Positions 25,962-34,037 of a DNA stretch of 41,509 bases are shown one piece after another. The position numbers and the translations under genes were made by a program. The stretch comes from Comamonadaceae bacterium (GTDB lineage: Bacteria > Pseudomonadota > Gammaproteobacteria > Burkholderiales > Burkholderiaceae_C). Under the pieces are notes generated by a model. The model was not told where the DNA came from, did no database searches, and saw only the letters and a list, made by a program, of their open reading frames with translations. The stretch is from contig CANFQF010000005.1 of NCBI GenBank assembly GCA_947449025.1, forward strand, positions 1 through 41,509, written 5' to 3'. Each line of letters starts with the position of its first letter. The first letter of the stretch is position 1.

Positions 25962-27044
25962 GTGAATTTGCTGTTCAAGGGCCTGGCCCTGCGTGAGGTT
26001 CATCTTCCCAACCGCATCGGCATCTCGCCGATGTGCCAGTACTCCGCGGTGGATGGCCATGTGACGGACTGGCATCGGGTGCATTACGGCACTCGGGCCA
26101 CCGGCGGAGCAGGTCTCCTGATTGTCGAAGCGACCGCGGTAGCGGCGGAGGGCCGCATCAGCACCGGGGACCTCGGCCTGTGGCAGGGCAGCCAGGTCGA
26201 AGGTCTGGCGCACATTGCCAGGCAAGCCCGTGCGCAAGGCTGCGTGCCCGCGATTCAACTGGCCCACGCCGGTCGTAAGGGCAGCCTCGCAGTGGGCTGG
26301 GAGCCCCAGCGCGGGCTGGACGCATCGGAGGGCGGCTGGACACCGGTCGCGCCCTCGGCCCTGGCATTCAGCCCTGCCTTCCCGACCCCTGCCGAACTGG
26401 ACGAAGCAGGCATCGCCGCGGTGATCGACGGATTCGCCGCAGCTGCCCGGCGGGCCCTGGAGGCTGGCTTTGAAGCGGTCGAAATCCATGGCGCTCACGG
26501 CTACCTGCTGCATCAATTCATGTCGCCCTTGTCCAACCACCGGGAGGACCGCTGGGGCGGCAGCTTCGAGCACCGCACCCGGCTGGTCCGGGAGGTTGTT
26601 GGTGCCGTTCGCTCGGCGTGGCCGGAGCGTCTGCCCCTGCTGGTGCGACTGTCCGCCACCGATTGGGTGGAAGGTGGATGGGACATCGAGCAGACGGTGG
26701 AACTGTGCCGGGTACTCAAGCACTCTGGTGTCGACCTGGTGGACATCTCCAGCGGCGGCAGCAGCGCGCAAGCCAAGATTCCGGTCGGCCCCGGCTACCA
26801 GGTGCCCTTCGCGCAACGCGTGCGCAAGGAGGCCGGCATCCCGGTGGCTGCGGTGGGCATGATCACCGAGCCCAAGCAGGCTGAGGCCATCCTGGCCGAG
26901 GGCCAGGCCGATCTGGTGCTGTTAGGGCGTGAAGTCCTGCGCAACCCCTATTGGCCGCTGCAAGCGGCCGAGGCACTGGGCGAGACGCCGGCCTACCCGA
27001 AGCAGTACCTGCGGGCGGTACCGTTCAGGCGCAGTGCTGGGTGA
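25962..27044 (+). CDS. Old Yellow Enzyme family NADH:flavin oxidoreductase (YqjM/XenA-like)
   Basis: An FMN-dependent ene-reductase that reduces activated C=C bonds of enals, enones and xenobiotics. The 360-residue protein fits the thermophilic-like/YqjM class. It has SPMCQYSA with the redox-tuning cysteine at 25 (same position as in XenA), QLAHAGRKGS at 99-108, and the substrate-binding pair HGAH at 176-179. GYLLHQFMSPLSNHREDRWGG is the family hallmark. The start is GTG at 25962, with an AAGGAG ribosome-binding site eight bases upstream. Its last 20 bp overlap the end of the convergent thrC. Physiological substrate unknown. Confidence 0.95.
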   Translation: MNLLFKGLALREVHLPNRIGISPMCQYSAVDGHVTDWHRVHYGTRATGGAGLLIVEATAVAAEGRISTGDLGLWQGSQVEGLAHIARQARAQGCVPAIQLAHAGRKGSLAVGWEPQRGLDASEGGWTPVAPSALAFSPAFPTPAELDEAGIAAVIDGFAAAARRALEAGFEAVEIHGAHGYLLHQFMSPLSNHREDRWGGSFEHRTRLVREVVGAVRSAWPERLPLLVRLSATDWVEGGWDIEQTVELCRVLKHSGVDLVDISSGGSSAQAKIPVGPGYQVPFAQRVRKEAGIPVAAVGMITEPKQAEAILAEGQADLVLLGREVLRNPYWPLQAAEALGETPAYPKQYLRAVPFRRSAG

Positions 27045-28434
27045 TGTAGCGCTTGATGCCGTCGACATCCGCCGGCATCACCTGCACCCGCTTGGGCAAC
27101 TGTTCGATACCCTCAAAGCCGGCGGGCCGCTCCGGCTCGCGGCCCAAGGCCTCGACGATGGTCGAAGCGAACTTGATGGGCAAAGCGGTCTCGAGCACGA
27201 TCATTGGCACGCCGGGCTGCATTTGCTCGCGCGCCACCTTCACGCCGTCGGCGGTGTGGGTGTCGATGAGGGTGCCAAAGCGCTCGAAGGTGTCCCGGAT
27301 GGTGACGAGCCGGTTGTCGTGGGTGCTCTTGCCGCTGGCAAAGCCGTAGCGACCCCGGGCTTCGGCCACTTCTGAGGCTAGGGAGAACTGCCCCTTGGCG
27401 GCCAGTTCGGGCCCGAACAACCGGCGGGTGCGCTCGCCGTCTCTGCCGAGGAGGTCGAAGACGAAACGCTCGAAGTTGCTGGCCTTGGAGATATCCATCG
27501 AAGGGCTGGAGGTCTCGAAGGTGTCGGCGCTGCCGCGCACCCGGTAGGTGCCGGTACGGAAAAATTCGTCGAGAACGTCGTTTTCGTTGGTGGCCGCCAC
27601 CAGACGCTCGACGGGCAGACCCATCATGCGGGCGACATGGCCGGCGCAGATGTTGCCGAAGTTGCCGGAGGGAACAGCGAAGCTCACCTTTTGTTCGTTC
27701 GACTGCGTCGCTTGGAAATATCCGGCGAAGTAGTACACCACCTGCGCCACCAGACGGGCCCAGTTGATCGAGTTGACGGTGCCAATGCGCCACTGGCGCT
27801 TGAAGGCCAGGTCATTGGAGACCGCCTTGACGATGTCCTGGCAATCGTCGAACACGCCCTCGATCGCGATGTTGTGGATGTTGGGCTCCTGCAGGCTGAA
27901 CATCTGAGCCTGCTGGAAGGGGCTCATCCGGCCGTGCGGCGAGGTCATGAAGACGCGAATGCCCTTCTTGCCCTTCATCGCATATTCAGCGGCGCTGCCA
28001 GTGTCGCCGGAGGTGGCGCCCAGGATGTTCAGCTCTTCTCCCCGGCGAGCCAACTCGTACTCGAACAGGTTGCCAAGCAACTGCATGGCCATGTCCTTGA
28101 ACGCCAGGGTCGGCCCGTTGGACAGGGCTTCCAGATAAACGCCGTCCTCGAGCTTGCGCAGGGGCACGATCTCGGTGGTGCCAAAGACTTTCGCGGTGTA
28201 GGTCTTGCGGCACAGAGCCCGCAGGTCATCGGCTGGAATGTCGTCGATGTAGAGAGACAAGATCTCAAAGGCTAGGTCGGCATACGGCAGGCCGCGCCAG
28301 CGCGCCAGGGTGGCGGCGTCGACTTGCGGGTAGCGCTCGGGCAGGTACAGCCCGCCGTCGGGCGCCAGACCTTCCAGCAGGATCTCGCAAAAACGCTTGC
28401 GGTCCGGGTGGCCGCGGGTCGACAGATACAGCAT
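27025..28434 (-). CDS. thrC: Threonine synthase
   Basis: Converts O-phosphohomoserine to threonine with pyridoxal phosphate. The 469-residue protein belongs to the longer class found in proteobacteria and fungi. The PLP lysine is Lys113 in LAFKDMAMQ; GATSGDTGSAAEYA and the phosphate-cradle SGNFGNICAG follow. Its ATG shares one base with the hom stop (TGATG), so the two are translationally coupled. There is no thrB in the window. Confidence 0.97.
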   Translation of the reverse strand: MLYLSTRGHPDRKRFCEILLEGLAPDGGLYLPERYPQVDAATLARWRGLPYADLAFEILSLYIDDIPADDLRALCRKTYTAKVFGTTEIVPLRKLEDGVYLEALSNGPTLAFKDMAMQLLGNLFEYELARRGEELNILGATSGDTGSAAEYAMKGKKGIRVFMTSPHGRMSPFQQAQMFSLQEPNIHNIAIEGVFDDCQDIVKAVSNDLAFKRQWRIGTVNSINWARLVAQVVYYFAGYFQATQSNEQKVSFAVPSGNFGNICAGHVARMMGLPVERLVAATNENDVLDEFFRTGTYRVRGSADTFETSSPSMDISKASNFERFVFDLLGRDGERTRRLFGPELAAKGQFSLASEVAEARGRYGFASGKSTHDNRLVTIRDTFERFGTLIDTHTADGVKVAREQMQPGVPMIVLETALPIKFASTIVEALGREPERPAGFEGIEQLPKRVQVMPADVDGIKRYITQHCA

Positions 28435-29744
28435 CAGGCGAGTTCTTCCTTGCGGATGCGGGTGATGGGGGCCAGCACCGTGGGCAGGCCTTGCAGCCGC
28501 GCCAGCACATCGTTCATCGTGCCCTCGCGGGCGTCATGGGTCAGGATGATGAGGTCGGTCTGCTTCTCGCCCTCGCCGGCTTCGCGCTGAAGCACCGCGT
28601 CGATGCTGATGCCGGCGCCGGCCAGAAGGCCGGTGACCTCGGCGAGGACGCCGGTCTGGTCGGCCACGCGCAGGCGCAGGTAATAGCTGGTCACCACCTC
28701 GGCCATCGGCAGCACGGGCTGGTCGGACATCTGATCGGGCTGGAAGGCCAGGTGCGGCACCCGGTGCGCCGGATCGCTGGTGTGCAGGCGGGTGATGTCC
28801 ACCAGGTCGGCGATCACCGCGCTGGCCGTGGGCTCGCTGCCGGCACCCTTGCCGTAATAAAGCGTGGTACCGACGGCGTCACCGTGGACCATGACGGCGT
28901 TCATCGCGCCCTCGACATTGGCCAGCAGGCGCTTGGTCGGCACCAGGCTGGGGTGGACCCGCAGCTCGATGCCCTTGTCGGTGCGCTTGGTGATGCCCAG
29001 GAGCTTGATGCGGTAGCCCAGTTGCTCCGCATAGCGGATATCCTGCGCCGCCAGCTGGGTGATGCCCTCGACATAGGCCTTGTCGAACTGCACCGGAATG
29101 CCGAAGGCAATCGCGGACATGATGGTGGCCTTGTGGGCCGCGTCCACGCCCTCGATGTCGAAGGTCGGGTCGGTTTCGGCGTAGCCCAGGCGCTGGGCCT
29201 CCTTGAGCACCACCGCGAAGTCCAGCCCCTTGTCCCGCATTTCGGAGAGGATGAAGTTGGTGGTGCCGTTGATGATGCCGGCCAGCCACTGCAGGCGGTT
29301 GGCGGTCAGGCCCTCGCGAAGGGCCTTGATAATGGGGATGCCGCCGGCCACGGCCGCCTCGAAGGCCACCATGACGCCCTTCTTGTGCGCGGCGGCGAAG
29401 ATTTCGGTTCCGTGCACCGCCAGCAGCGCCTTGTTGGCGGTGACCACGTGCTTGCCGGCCTCGATGGCCTCCATCACCAATTGGCGAGCAATGCCATAGC
29501 CGCCAATCAGCTCGATGACGATATCGATGTCGGGGTTGGCGATGACTGCGCGGGCGTCATTGACGACTTGGGCGCTGGCGCCCACCACGCTTTGGGCGCG
29601 GGCCGTGTCGAGGTCGGCCACCATGGCCACTTCGATGCCGCGGCCGGCCCGACGCATGATTTCGGCCTGATTGCGCTGTAGAACATTGAAAACGCCGCTG
29701 CCGACGGTGCCGATGCCAAGGAGGCCGACTTGAATGGGTTTCAT
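28434..29744 (-). CDS. hom: Homoserine dehydrogenase
   Basis: Reduces aspartate semialdehyde to homoserine, the branch point for threonine and methionine. The 436-residue monofunctional form starts with the NAD(P) motif GLLGIGTVGSGVF. It has the catalytic core around GGIPIIKALREGLTANRLQW and GINGTTNFILS-like INGTTNFIL. It ends in an ACT domain (VVTSYYLRLRVADQTGVLAEV onward), which usually mediates feedback inhibition by threonine. Unlike E. coli ThrA there is no aspartokinase part. The ATG overlaps the alaA stop by four bases (ATGA). Confidence 0.97.
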   Translation of the reverse strand: MKPIQVGLLGIGTVGSGVFNVLQRNQAEIMRRAGRGIEVAMVADLDTARAQSVVGASAQVVNDARAVIANPDIDIVIELIGGYGIARQLVMEAIEAGKHVVTANKALLAVHGTEIFAAAHKKGVMVAFEAAVAGGIPIIKALREGLTANRLQWLAGIINGTTNFILSEMRDKGLDFAVVLKEAQRLGYAETDPTFDIEGVDAAHKATIMSAIAFGIPVQFDKAYVEGITQLAAQDIRYAEQLGYRIKLLGITKRTDKGIELRVHPSLVPTKRLLANVEGAMNAVMVHGDAVGTTLYYGKGAGSEPTASAVIADLVDITRLHTSDPAHRVPHLAFQPDQMSDQPVLPMAEVVTSYYLRLRVADQTGVLAEVTGLLAGAGISIDAVLQREAGEGEKQTDLIILTHDAREGTMNDVLARLQGLPTVLAPITRIRKEELA

Positions 29745-30970
29745 GGCTTGCTGTGACGGTTGCGATACTGCTCAAGGAAGCGCGCGATGCGGTGGACAGC
29801 CTCGCGCAGATCGTCTTCATGGGGAAGGAAGACGATACGGAAATGGTCGGGCGACGCCCAGTTGAAGCCCGTGCCCTGCACCAGCATCACCCGGGTCTCC
29901 TGCAACAGCTCGAGGAAGAACTGCCGGTCGTCCTTGATCGGGTAGACCGCCGGATCGAGGCGCGGGAACATGTACAGGGCTGCCTGCGGCTTGACGCAGG
30001 TGACACCGGGAATGGCGGTGATCAGCTCATAGGCGAGGTCACGCTGGCGGCGCAGGCGACCGCCCGGCTTGACCAGGTCGTCGATGCTTTGGTAGCCGCC
30101 CAAGGCAGTCTGGATCGCCCACTGGCCAGGCACGTTGGCGCACAGACGCATGTTCGAGAGCATGTTCAGGCCCTCGATGTAGTCGGCCGCAGCCTTCTTG
30201 TCGCCCGAGACCACCAGCCAGCCGGCCCGGTAGCCGCAGGAGCGGTAGCTCTTAGACAAGGAGTTGAAGGTCAGCGTGAGCACGTCCTCGGACAAGCTGG
30301 CGATCGCGGTGTGACGCACCTCGTCGTAGAGCACCTTGTCGTAGACCTCGTCGGCCAGGATCACCAGCCCGTGCTGGCGGGCAATCGTCACGATCTCGCG
30401 TAGCAGCGCCTCGGAATACAGTGCGCCGGTCGGGTTATTCGGGTTGATGACCACGATTCCCTTGGTCCGGGGGGTGATCTTTTTGCGAATGTCGTCGAGG
30501 TCAGGCATCCAGCCATTGGCCTCGTCGCACAGGTAATGCACTGGCTTGCCACCCGACAGAGTGGTGACCGCGGTCCACAGCGGATAGTCGGGCGCCGGCA
30601 ACAGCAGTTCGTCGCCATCGTTGAGCAGACCGTTGGTGGCCATAGCGATCAACTCGCTGGCGCCGTTGCCCAGGTAGATGTCGTCCAGGGTGACGCCCTT
30701 GATCCCCTGCTCCTGGGTGCGGTGCATCACCGCCTTGCGGGCGGCGAAAATGCCCTTGCTGTCCGAATAACCCGCCGAGTTGGGCAGGTTGCGGATCATG
30801 TCCTGCTGGATTTCCTCGGGCGCATCGAAGCCGAATACGGCGAGATTGCCGATATTGAGCTTGATGATCTTGTGACCCTCCTCCTCCATACGACGGGCAG
30901 CGTCCATGATGGGGCCGCGAATGTCGTAGAGGACGTTAGCCAGCTTGGCCGATTTCTGGATGGTCTTCAA
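29741..30970 (-). CDS. alaA: Alanine aminotransferase (AlaA/YfbQ-like), TTG start
   Basis: A PLP-dependent class I/II aminotransferase. The sequence follows E. coli AlaA (YfbQ) closely, for example LYDIRGPI near the N-terminus, KLNIGN, INPNNPTGALYS and MRLCANVPGQWAIQTALGGY. The PLP lysine is Lys240 in NSLSKSYR. AlaA makes alanine from pyruvate and glutamate. I place the start at TTG (30970), eight bases after GGAG, because family proteins begin at (M)KTIQKSAKLANV. The upstream ATG at 31033 would overlap the divergent Mth938 gene. It heads a coupled unit with hom and thrC. Confidence 0.93.
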   Translation of the reverse strand: MKTIQKSAKLANVLYDIRGPIMDAARRMEEEGHKIIKLNIGNLAVFGFDAPEEIQQDMIRNLPNSAGYSDSKGIFAARKAVMHRTQEQGIKGVTLDDIYLGNGASELIAMATNGLLNDGDELLLPAPDYPLWTAVTTLSGGKPVHYLCDEANGWMPDLDDIRKKITPRTKGIVVINPNNPTGALYSEALLREIVTIARQHGLVILADEVYDKVLYDEVRHTAIASLSEDVLTLTFNSLSKSYRSCGYRAGWLVVSGDKKAAADYIEGLNMLSNMRLCANVPGQWAIQTALGGYQSIDDLVKPGGRLRRQRDLAYELITAIPGVTCVKPQAALYMFPRLDPAVYPIKDDRQFFLELLQETRVMLVQGTGFNWASPDHFRIVFLPHEDDLREAVHRIARFLEQYRNRHSKP

Positions 30971-31031
30971 GGCTTTCTCCGGGGCCGTGCGCACGGGTGA
31001 AAACCTATAATTTGACCACAGTTGCCCCGCC

Positions 31032-31409
31032 ATGAAGCTTCAACCCGACCGCTCCTCCGTGCCCACCCTGACCGCCCACGGCCCTGGATGGGTGGCCGTT
31101 GACGGCGAGCGCATCCCGCATAGCGTGATCGTGAGCGCCCAGGGTGATCGCATCGCTTGGGCGGGCACCCGCTTCGAAGACCTCGGCCCGGCTGAATTTG
31201 CGCAACTGGCGACGCTGGATGTTGAAGTCCTGATTTTTGGCAGCGGAAGCAAGATCCGCTTTCCACGCCCGGCCTGGCTGGCCCCTCTGGCGGCCCGCCG
31301 GATCGGCCTGGAGACAATGGACACCCCCGCAGCTTGCCGCACCTACAACATCCTGGCACAGGAAGGCCGGCGGGTTGCTGCGGCCCTGCTGGTGGAGCCT
31401 CCGAGCTGA
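31032..31409 (+). CDS. Mth938/DUF498 domain protein
   Basis: A 125-residue protein of the family that includes archaeal MTH938 and the mitochondrial complex I assembly factor NDUFAF3. Visible features are the IPHSVIVSAQG segment, the core VEVLIFGSGSKIRFP, and GLETMDTPAACRTYNILAQEGRRVAAALL, which is the conserved C-terminal half. The molecular role in bacteria is not established. A TATAAT hexamer at 31006-31011 lies 20 bp before the ATG on the plus strand, with no good -35. It is divergent from alaA with 61 bp between the starts. Confidence 0.9.
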   Translation: MKLQPDRSSVPTLTAHGPGWVAVDGERIPHSVIVSAQGDRIAWAGTRFEDLGPAEFAQLATLDVEVLIFGSGSKIRFPRPAWLAPLAARRIGLETMDTPAACRTYNILAQEGRRVAAALLVEPPS

Positions 31410-31541
31410 CCGGCAGCACCGGCCGGACGGCGGTCGAGTCACTTCGGTTAAAATCAAGGGTTCCCGAAATGCCGGGGCCGTCCGCTTGTCCAGATCTGCG
31501 TGCGTCCCCGGAAAGCCTCCCCTGTCACACGAGAATTCAAA

Positions 31542-32018
31542 ATGGCGATCGTTGTCAACAAACTCATCCCCGAATTCGAAGCGAACGCCACCGGTGGCAT
31601 TAAGGTCTCCAACACGACCCATCTGGGACATGTGATGGTGCTGTACTTCTACCCCAAGGACAACACCCCCGGCTGCACCACCGAGGCCATGCAGTTCCGC
31701 GACAAGTACAAGGATTTCGTCAAGGCAGGCGCCACCGTCTTTGGCGTCTCGCGGGACAACATGAAGTCGCACGACGACTTCAAGGCCAAGCTGGAGCTGC
31801 CCTTCGAACTGGTCGCCGACACCGAAGAAAAAATGTGCCATATGTTCGGCGTGGTCAAGAACAAGATCATGTACGGCAAGAAGGTCAAGGGCATTGAGCG
31901 CTCGACCTTCCTCATTGGCGCCGACGGCGTTCTCAAGCAGGAGTGGCGTGGTCTCAAGGTGCCTGGGCACGTCGACGAGGTCCTCAAGGCGGTCAAGCTC
32001 CTCAAAAAAGCGGCTTGA
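31542..32018 (+). CDS. bcp: Thioredoxin-dependent peroxiredoxin of the PrxQ/Bcp type
   Basis: Reduces hydrogen peroxide and organic peroxides using a reactive cysteine. The 158-residue protein has the active site YPKDNTPGCTTEA, with peroxidatic Cys45. The position five residues later, where E. coli Bcp has its resolving cysteine, is Met50. A second cysteine, Cys99 in EKMCHMFGVV, matches the helix-3 resolving position known in PrxQ of Xylella. It is therefore probably a 2-Cys enzyme of that subtype. The start ATG at 31542 gives MAIVVNKLIP. It is probably an independent unit, since 132 bp separate it from the Mth938 gene. Confidence 0.95.
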   Translation: MAIVVNKLIPEFEANATGGIKVSNTTHLGHVMVLYFYPKDNTPGCTTEAMQFRDKYKDFVKAGATVFGVSRDNMKSHDDFKAKLELPFELVADTEEKMCHMFGVVKNKIMYGKKVKGIERSTFLIGADGVLKQEWRGLKVPGHVDEVLKAVKLLKKAA

Positions 32019-32099
32019 CCCAGGCCCTCCCCTGCGCACGGGGCAACCCTGCGGGCGGATGGGTGCCCTTGTGTCACCTGCTCTATGCATAATGGGCCC

Positions 32100-32189
32100 A
32101 TGCCGTTGGAATTGACGCCTGCCGTCACCCTCGCCGCTCATCAATGCTCCAGCCGCCCGGCTTGCCCGGCGGCTTTTTTATTTTCCTAG
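32100..32189 (+). other. 30-codon short ORF spanning a terminator-like hairpin before phoH
   Basis: ATG at 32100 opens a 29-residue frame, MPLELTPAVTLAAHQ and onward, that reads through both arms of the hairpin at 32151-32174 and stops at TAG 32187. It ends 26 bp before the PhoH-family start. It could be a leader peptide, but there is no run of one amino acid and no clear ribosome-binding site, so it may be chance. Confidence 0.25.
32151..32180 (+). terminator. Intrinsic terminator between the peroxiredoxin and PhoH-family genes
   Basis: AGCCGCC and GGCGGCT form a strong GC stem, extended inward by partial pairing, followed by TTTTTT. It is 132 bp after the peroxiredoxin stop and 35 bp before the PhoH ATG. 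It may end the peroxiredoxin transcript or act as an attenuator for the PhoH gene. Confidence 0.8.
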
Positions 32190-32215
32190 CCCCCTCAACG
32201 GATTTTTCTCGCCTT

Positions 32216-33958
32216 ATGCCGCTGCCTCCCGCCCCCATCAAACGCGCCGCCCTGTTGCCGCCTGAGGCTTTTGACGCACCGGCGCGCACCCCGCAGCGTA
32301 CGGGTCGCAAAGCCTCATCCGCGGTCGCTGAGGCCAGTCCCATGGCCCCGCGGCCCCAAATCCAGGATCTCGCGCGTCCGCTTGCCATCGCGGGCCATGA
32401 CACCGAGCCGGCCTTGCTGGCGGATGCCGAGGAATTGGCCGTGGCTGAACCGGTTCACGCCGCGCAGACGCAAGTGCGGGACACGACAGGCAGCGGGCGC
32501 CGAAAGGGCGCCGCCAACGGCAACACCGGCGCTCAGCCCAAACCCCGACGGGCTGCGGCGCGCGCCAGTGGTCCGACCAAGCTGTTCGTGCTGGACACCA
32601 ATGTTCTGATGCACGATCCGATGAGCCTGTTCCGCTTCGAGGAGCACGACATCTTCCTGCCGATGATCGTGCTGGAGGAACTCGACGGCCACAAGAAGGG
32701 CATGACCGAGGTCGCCCGCAATGCGCGCCAGGCCAGTCGCTCGCTCGATGCCTTGGCGGGCACGCAGGGTGCCGATATCACCAGCGGTCTCAAGCTGGCC
32801 TCCATCGGCCACGGCGAGGCCGGTGGCAACCTGTTCTTCCAGACCCAGGCTCTGGCCAATCCGCTGCCGGCCAGCCTGCCCCAGGGCAAGGCGGACAACC
32901 AGATCCTGGGCGTGGTGCAGGCCCTGCGTGACCAGCAGCCAGGGCGGGAAGTGGTGCTGGTGTCCAAGGACATCAATATGCGGGTCAAGGCCCGCGCCTT
33001 GGGTCTGGCCACCGAGGACTACCGCAACGACAAAACCATTGACGACCTGGACATGCTGTATTCCGGGTCGCTGGCCCTGCCACCCGACTTCTGGGCCAAG
33101 CACGGCAAAACGGTCGAAAGCTGGCAGTCGGGCAGCCACACCTATTACCGCATTGCCGGCCCCATCGTGCCGGCCCTCCTGATCAACCAGTTCGTCTACT
33201 TTGAAGCCCCGGGTGAACCCAGCCTCTACGCCCGCGTGACTGAAATCCGCGGCAAGACGGCTGTCCTCAAAACGCTCAAGGACTACGGCCACCTCAAAAA
33301 CGCCATCTGGGGCGTGACCACCCGCAACCGTGAGCAGAACTTCGCCATGAACCTTCTCATGGATCCCGATGTCGACTTCGTCACCCTCACCGGCACGGCG
33401 GGTACCGGCAAGACCCTCATGGCCCTGGCCGCTGGCTTGACCCAGGTCCTCGATGACCGCCGTTACACCGAAATCATCATGACCCGCGCCACGGTGAGCG
33501 TGGGCGAGGACATCGGCTTCCTTCCTGGAACTGAGGAGGAGAAGATGGGCCCCTGGATGGGCGCACTCGACGACAACCTTGAGGTCCTGGGCAAGACCGA
33601 CACCGGCGCTGGCGAATGGGGCCGGGCGGCAACCAGCGAGCTCATTCGCAGCCGCATCAAGATCAAGAGCATGAACTTCATGCGCGGCCGCACCTTCCTG
33701 ACCAAGTACCTGATCATCGACGAGGCGCAGAACCTCACGCCCAAGCAGATGAAGACACTGATCACGCGTGCCGGCCCGGGCACCAAGATCATCTGCATGG
33801 GCAACCTGGCGCAGATCGACACGCCCTACCTCACCGAAGGCTCCTCGGGTCTGACCTTCGCGGTCGACAAGTTCAAGGGCTGGCCGCACAGCGGCCACAT
33901 CACCCTGGCACGCGGAGAGCGCTCGCGCCTGGCTGATTTCGCCTCCGAGGTGCTCTGA
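32216..33958 (+). CDS. PIN domain-PhoH ATPase fusion protein (PhoH2/YlaK-like)
   Basis: A 580-residue fusion of an N-terminal PIN ribonuclease domain (about residues 122-270; KLFVLDTNVLMHD with Asp127, then IVLEELDGHKKG with the acidic pair) and a C-terminal PhoH P-loop ATPase. Walker A is GTAGTGKT at 393-400 and Walker B is YLIIDEAQNLTP around 498-509. Mycobacterial homologues of this layout unwind and cut RNA. Residues 1-120 are an Ala/Pro/Arg-rich, probably disordered extension; a start at ATG 32342 would remove 42 of these residues. It stands alone, 257 bp upstream of the convergent pair ending with dnaB's terminator side. Fusion is certain, activity inferred. Confidence 0.94.
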   Translation: MPLPPAPIKRAALLPPEAFDAPARTPQRTGRKASSAVAEASPMAPRPQIQDLARPLAIAGHDTEPALLADAEELAVAEPVHAAQTQVRDTTGSGRRKGAANGNTGAQPKPRRAAARASGPTKLFVLDTNVLMHDPMSLFRFEEHDIFLPMIVLEELDGHKKGMTEVARNARQASRSLDALAGTQGADITSGLKLASIGHGEAGGNLFFQTQALANPLPASLPQGKADNQILGVVQALRDQQPGREVVLVSKDINMRVKARALGLATEDYRNDKTIDDLDMLYSGSLALPPDFWAKHGKTVESWQSGSHTYYRIAGPIVPALLINQFVYFEAPGEPSLYARVTEIRGKTAVLKTLKDYGHLKNAIWGVTTRNREQNFAMNLLMDPDVDFVTLTGTAGTGKTLMALAAGLTQVLDDRRYTEIIMTRATVSVGEDIGFLPGTEEEKMGPWMGALDDNLEVLGKTDTGAGEWGRAATSELIRSRIKIKSMNFMRGRTFLTKYLIIDEAQNLTPKQMKTLITRAGPGTKIICMGNLAQIDTPYLTEGSSGLTFAVDKFKGWPHSGHITLARGERSRLADFASEVL

Positions 33959-33980
33959 GGGCAGGTACCTCCCAGCTAGA

Positions 33981-34006
33981 AAAAAGGGCCGTCACCGGCC
34001 CTTTTT
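33981..34006. terminator. Bidirectional terminator between phoH-family gene and dnaB
   Basis: AAAAAGGGCCG and CGGCCCTTTTT form a perfect 11-bp stem around TCAC. Both strands read a GC stem followed by a T-run. It serves two convergent genes. Confidence 0.92.
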
Positions 34007-34037
34007 CTTTGTCTGCGCACAGGCGCTGCCCACGGGC

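Noticed and set aside
32315-33898. 527-codon open frame opposite the PIN-PhoH gene
   Set aside because: It has no recognisable domain. The sense gene carries intact PIN and P-loop motifs.
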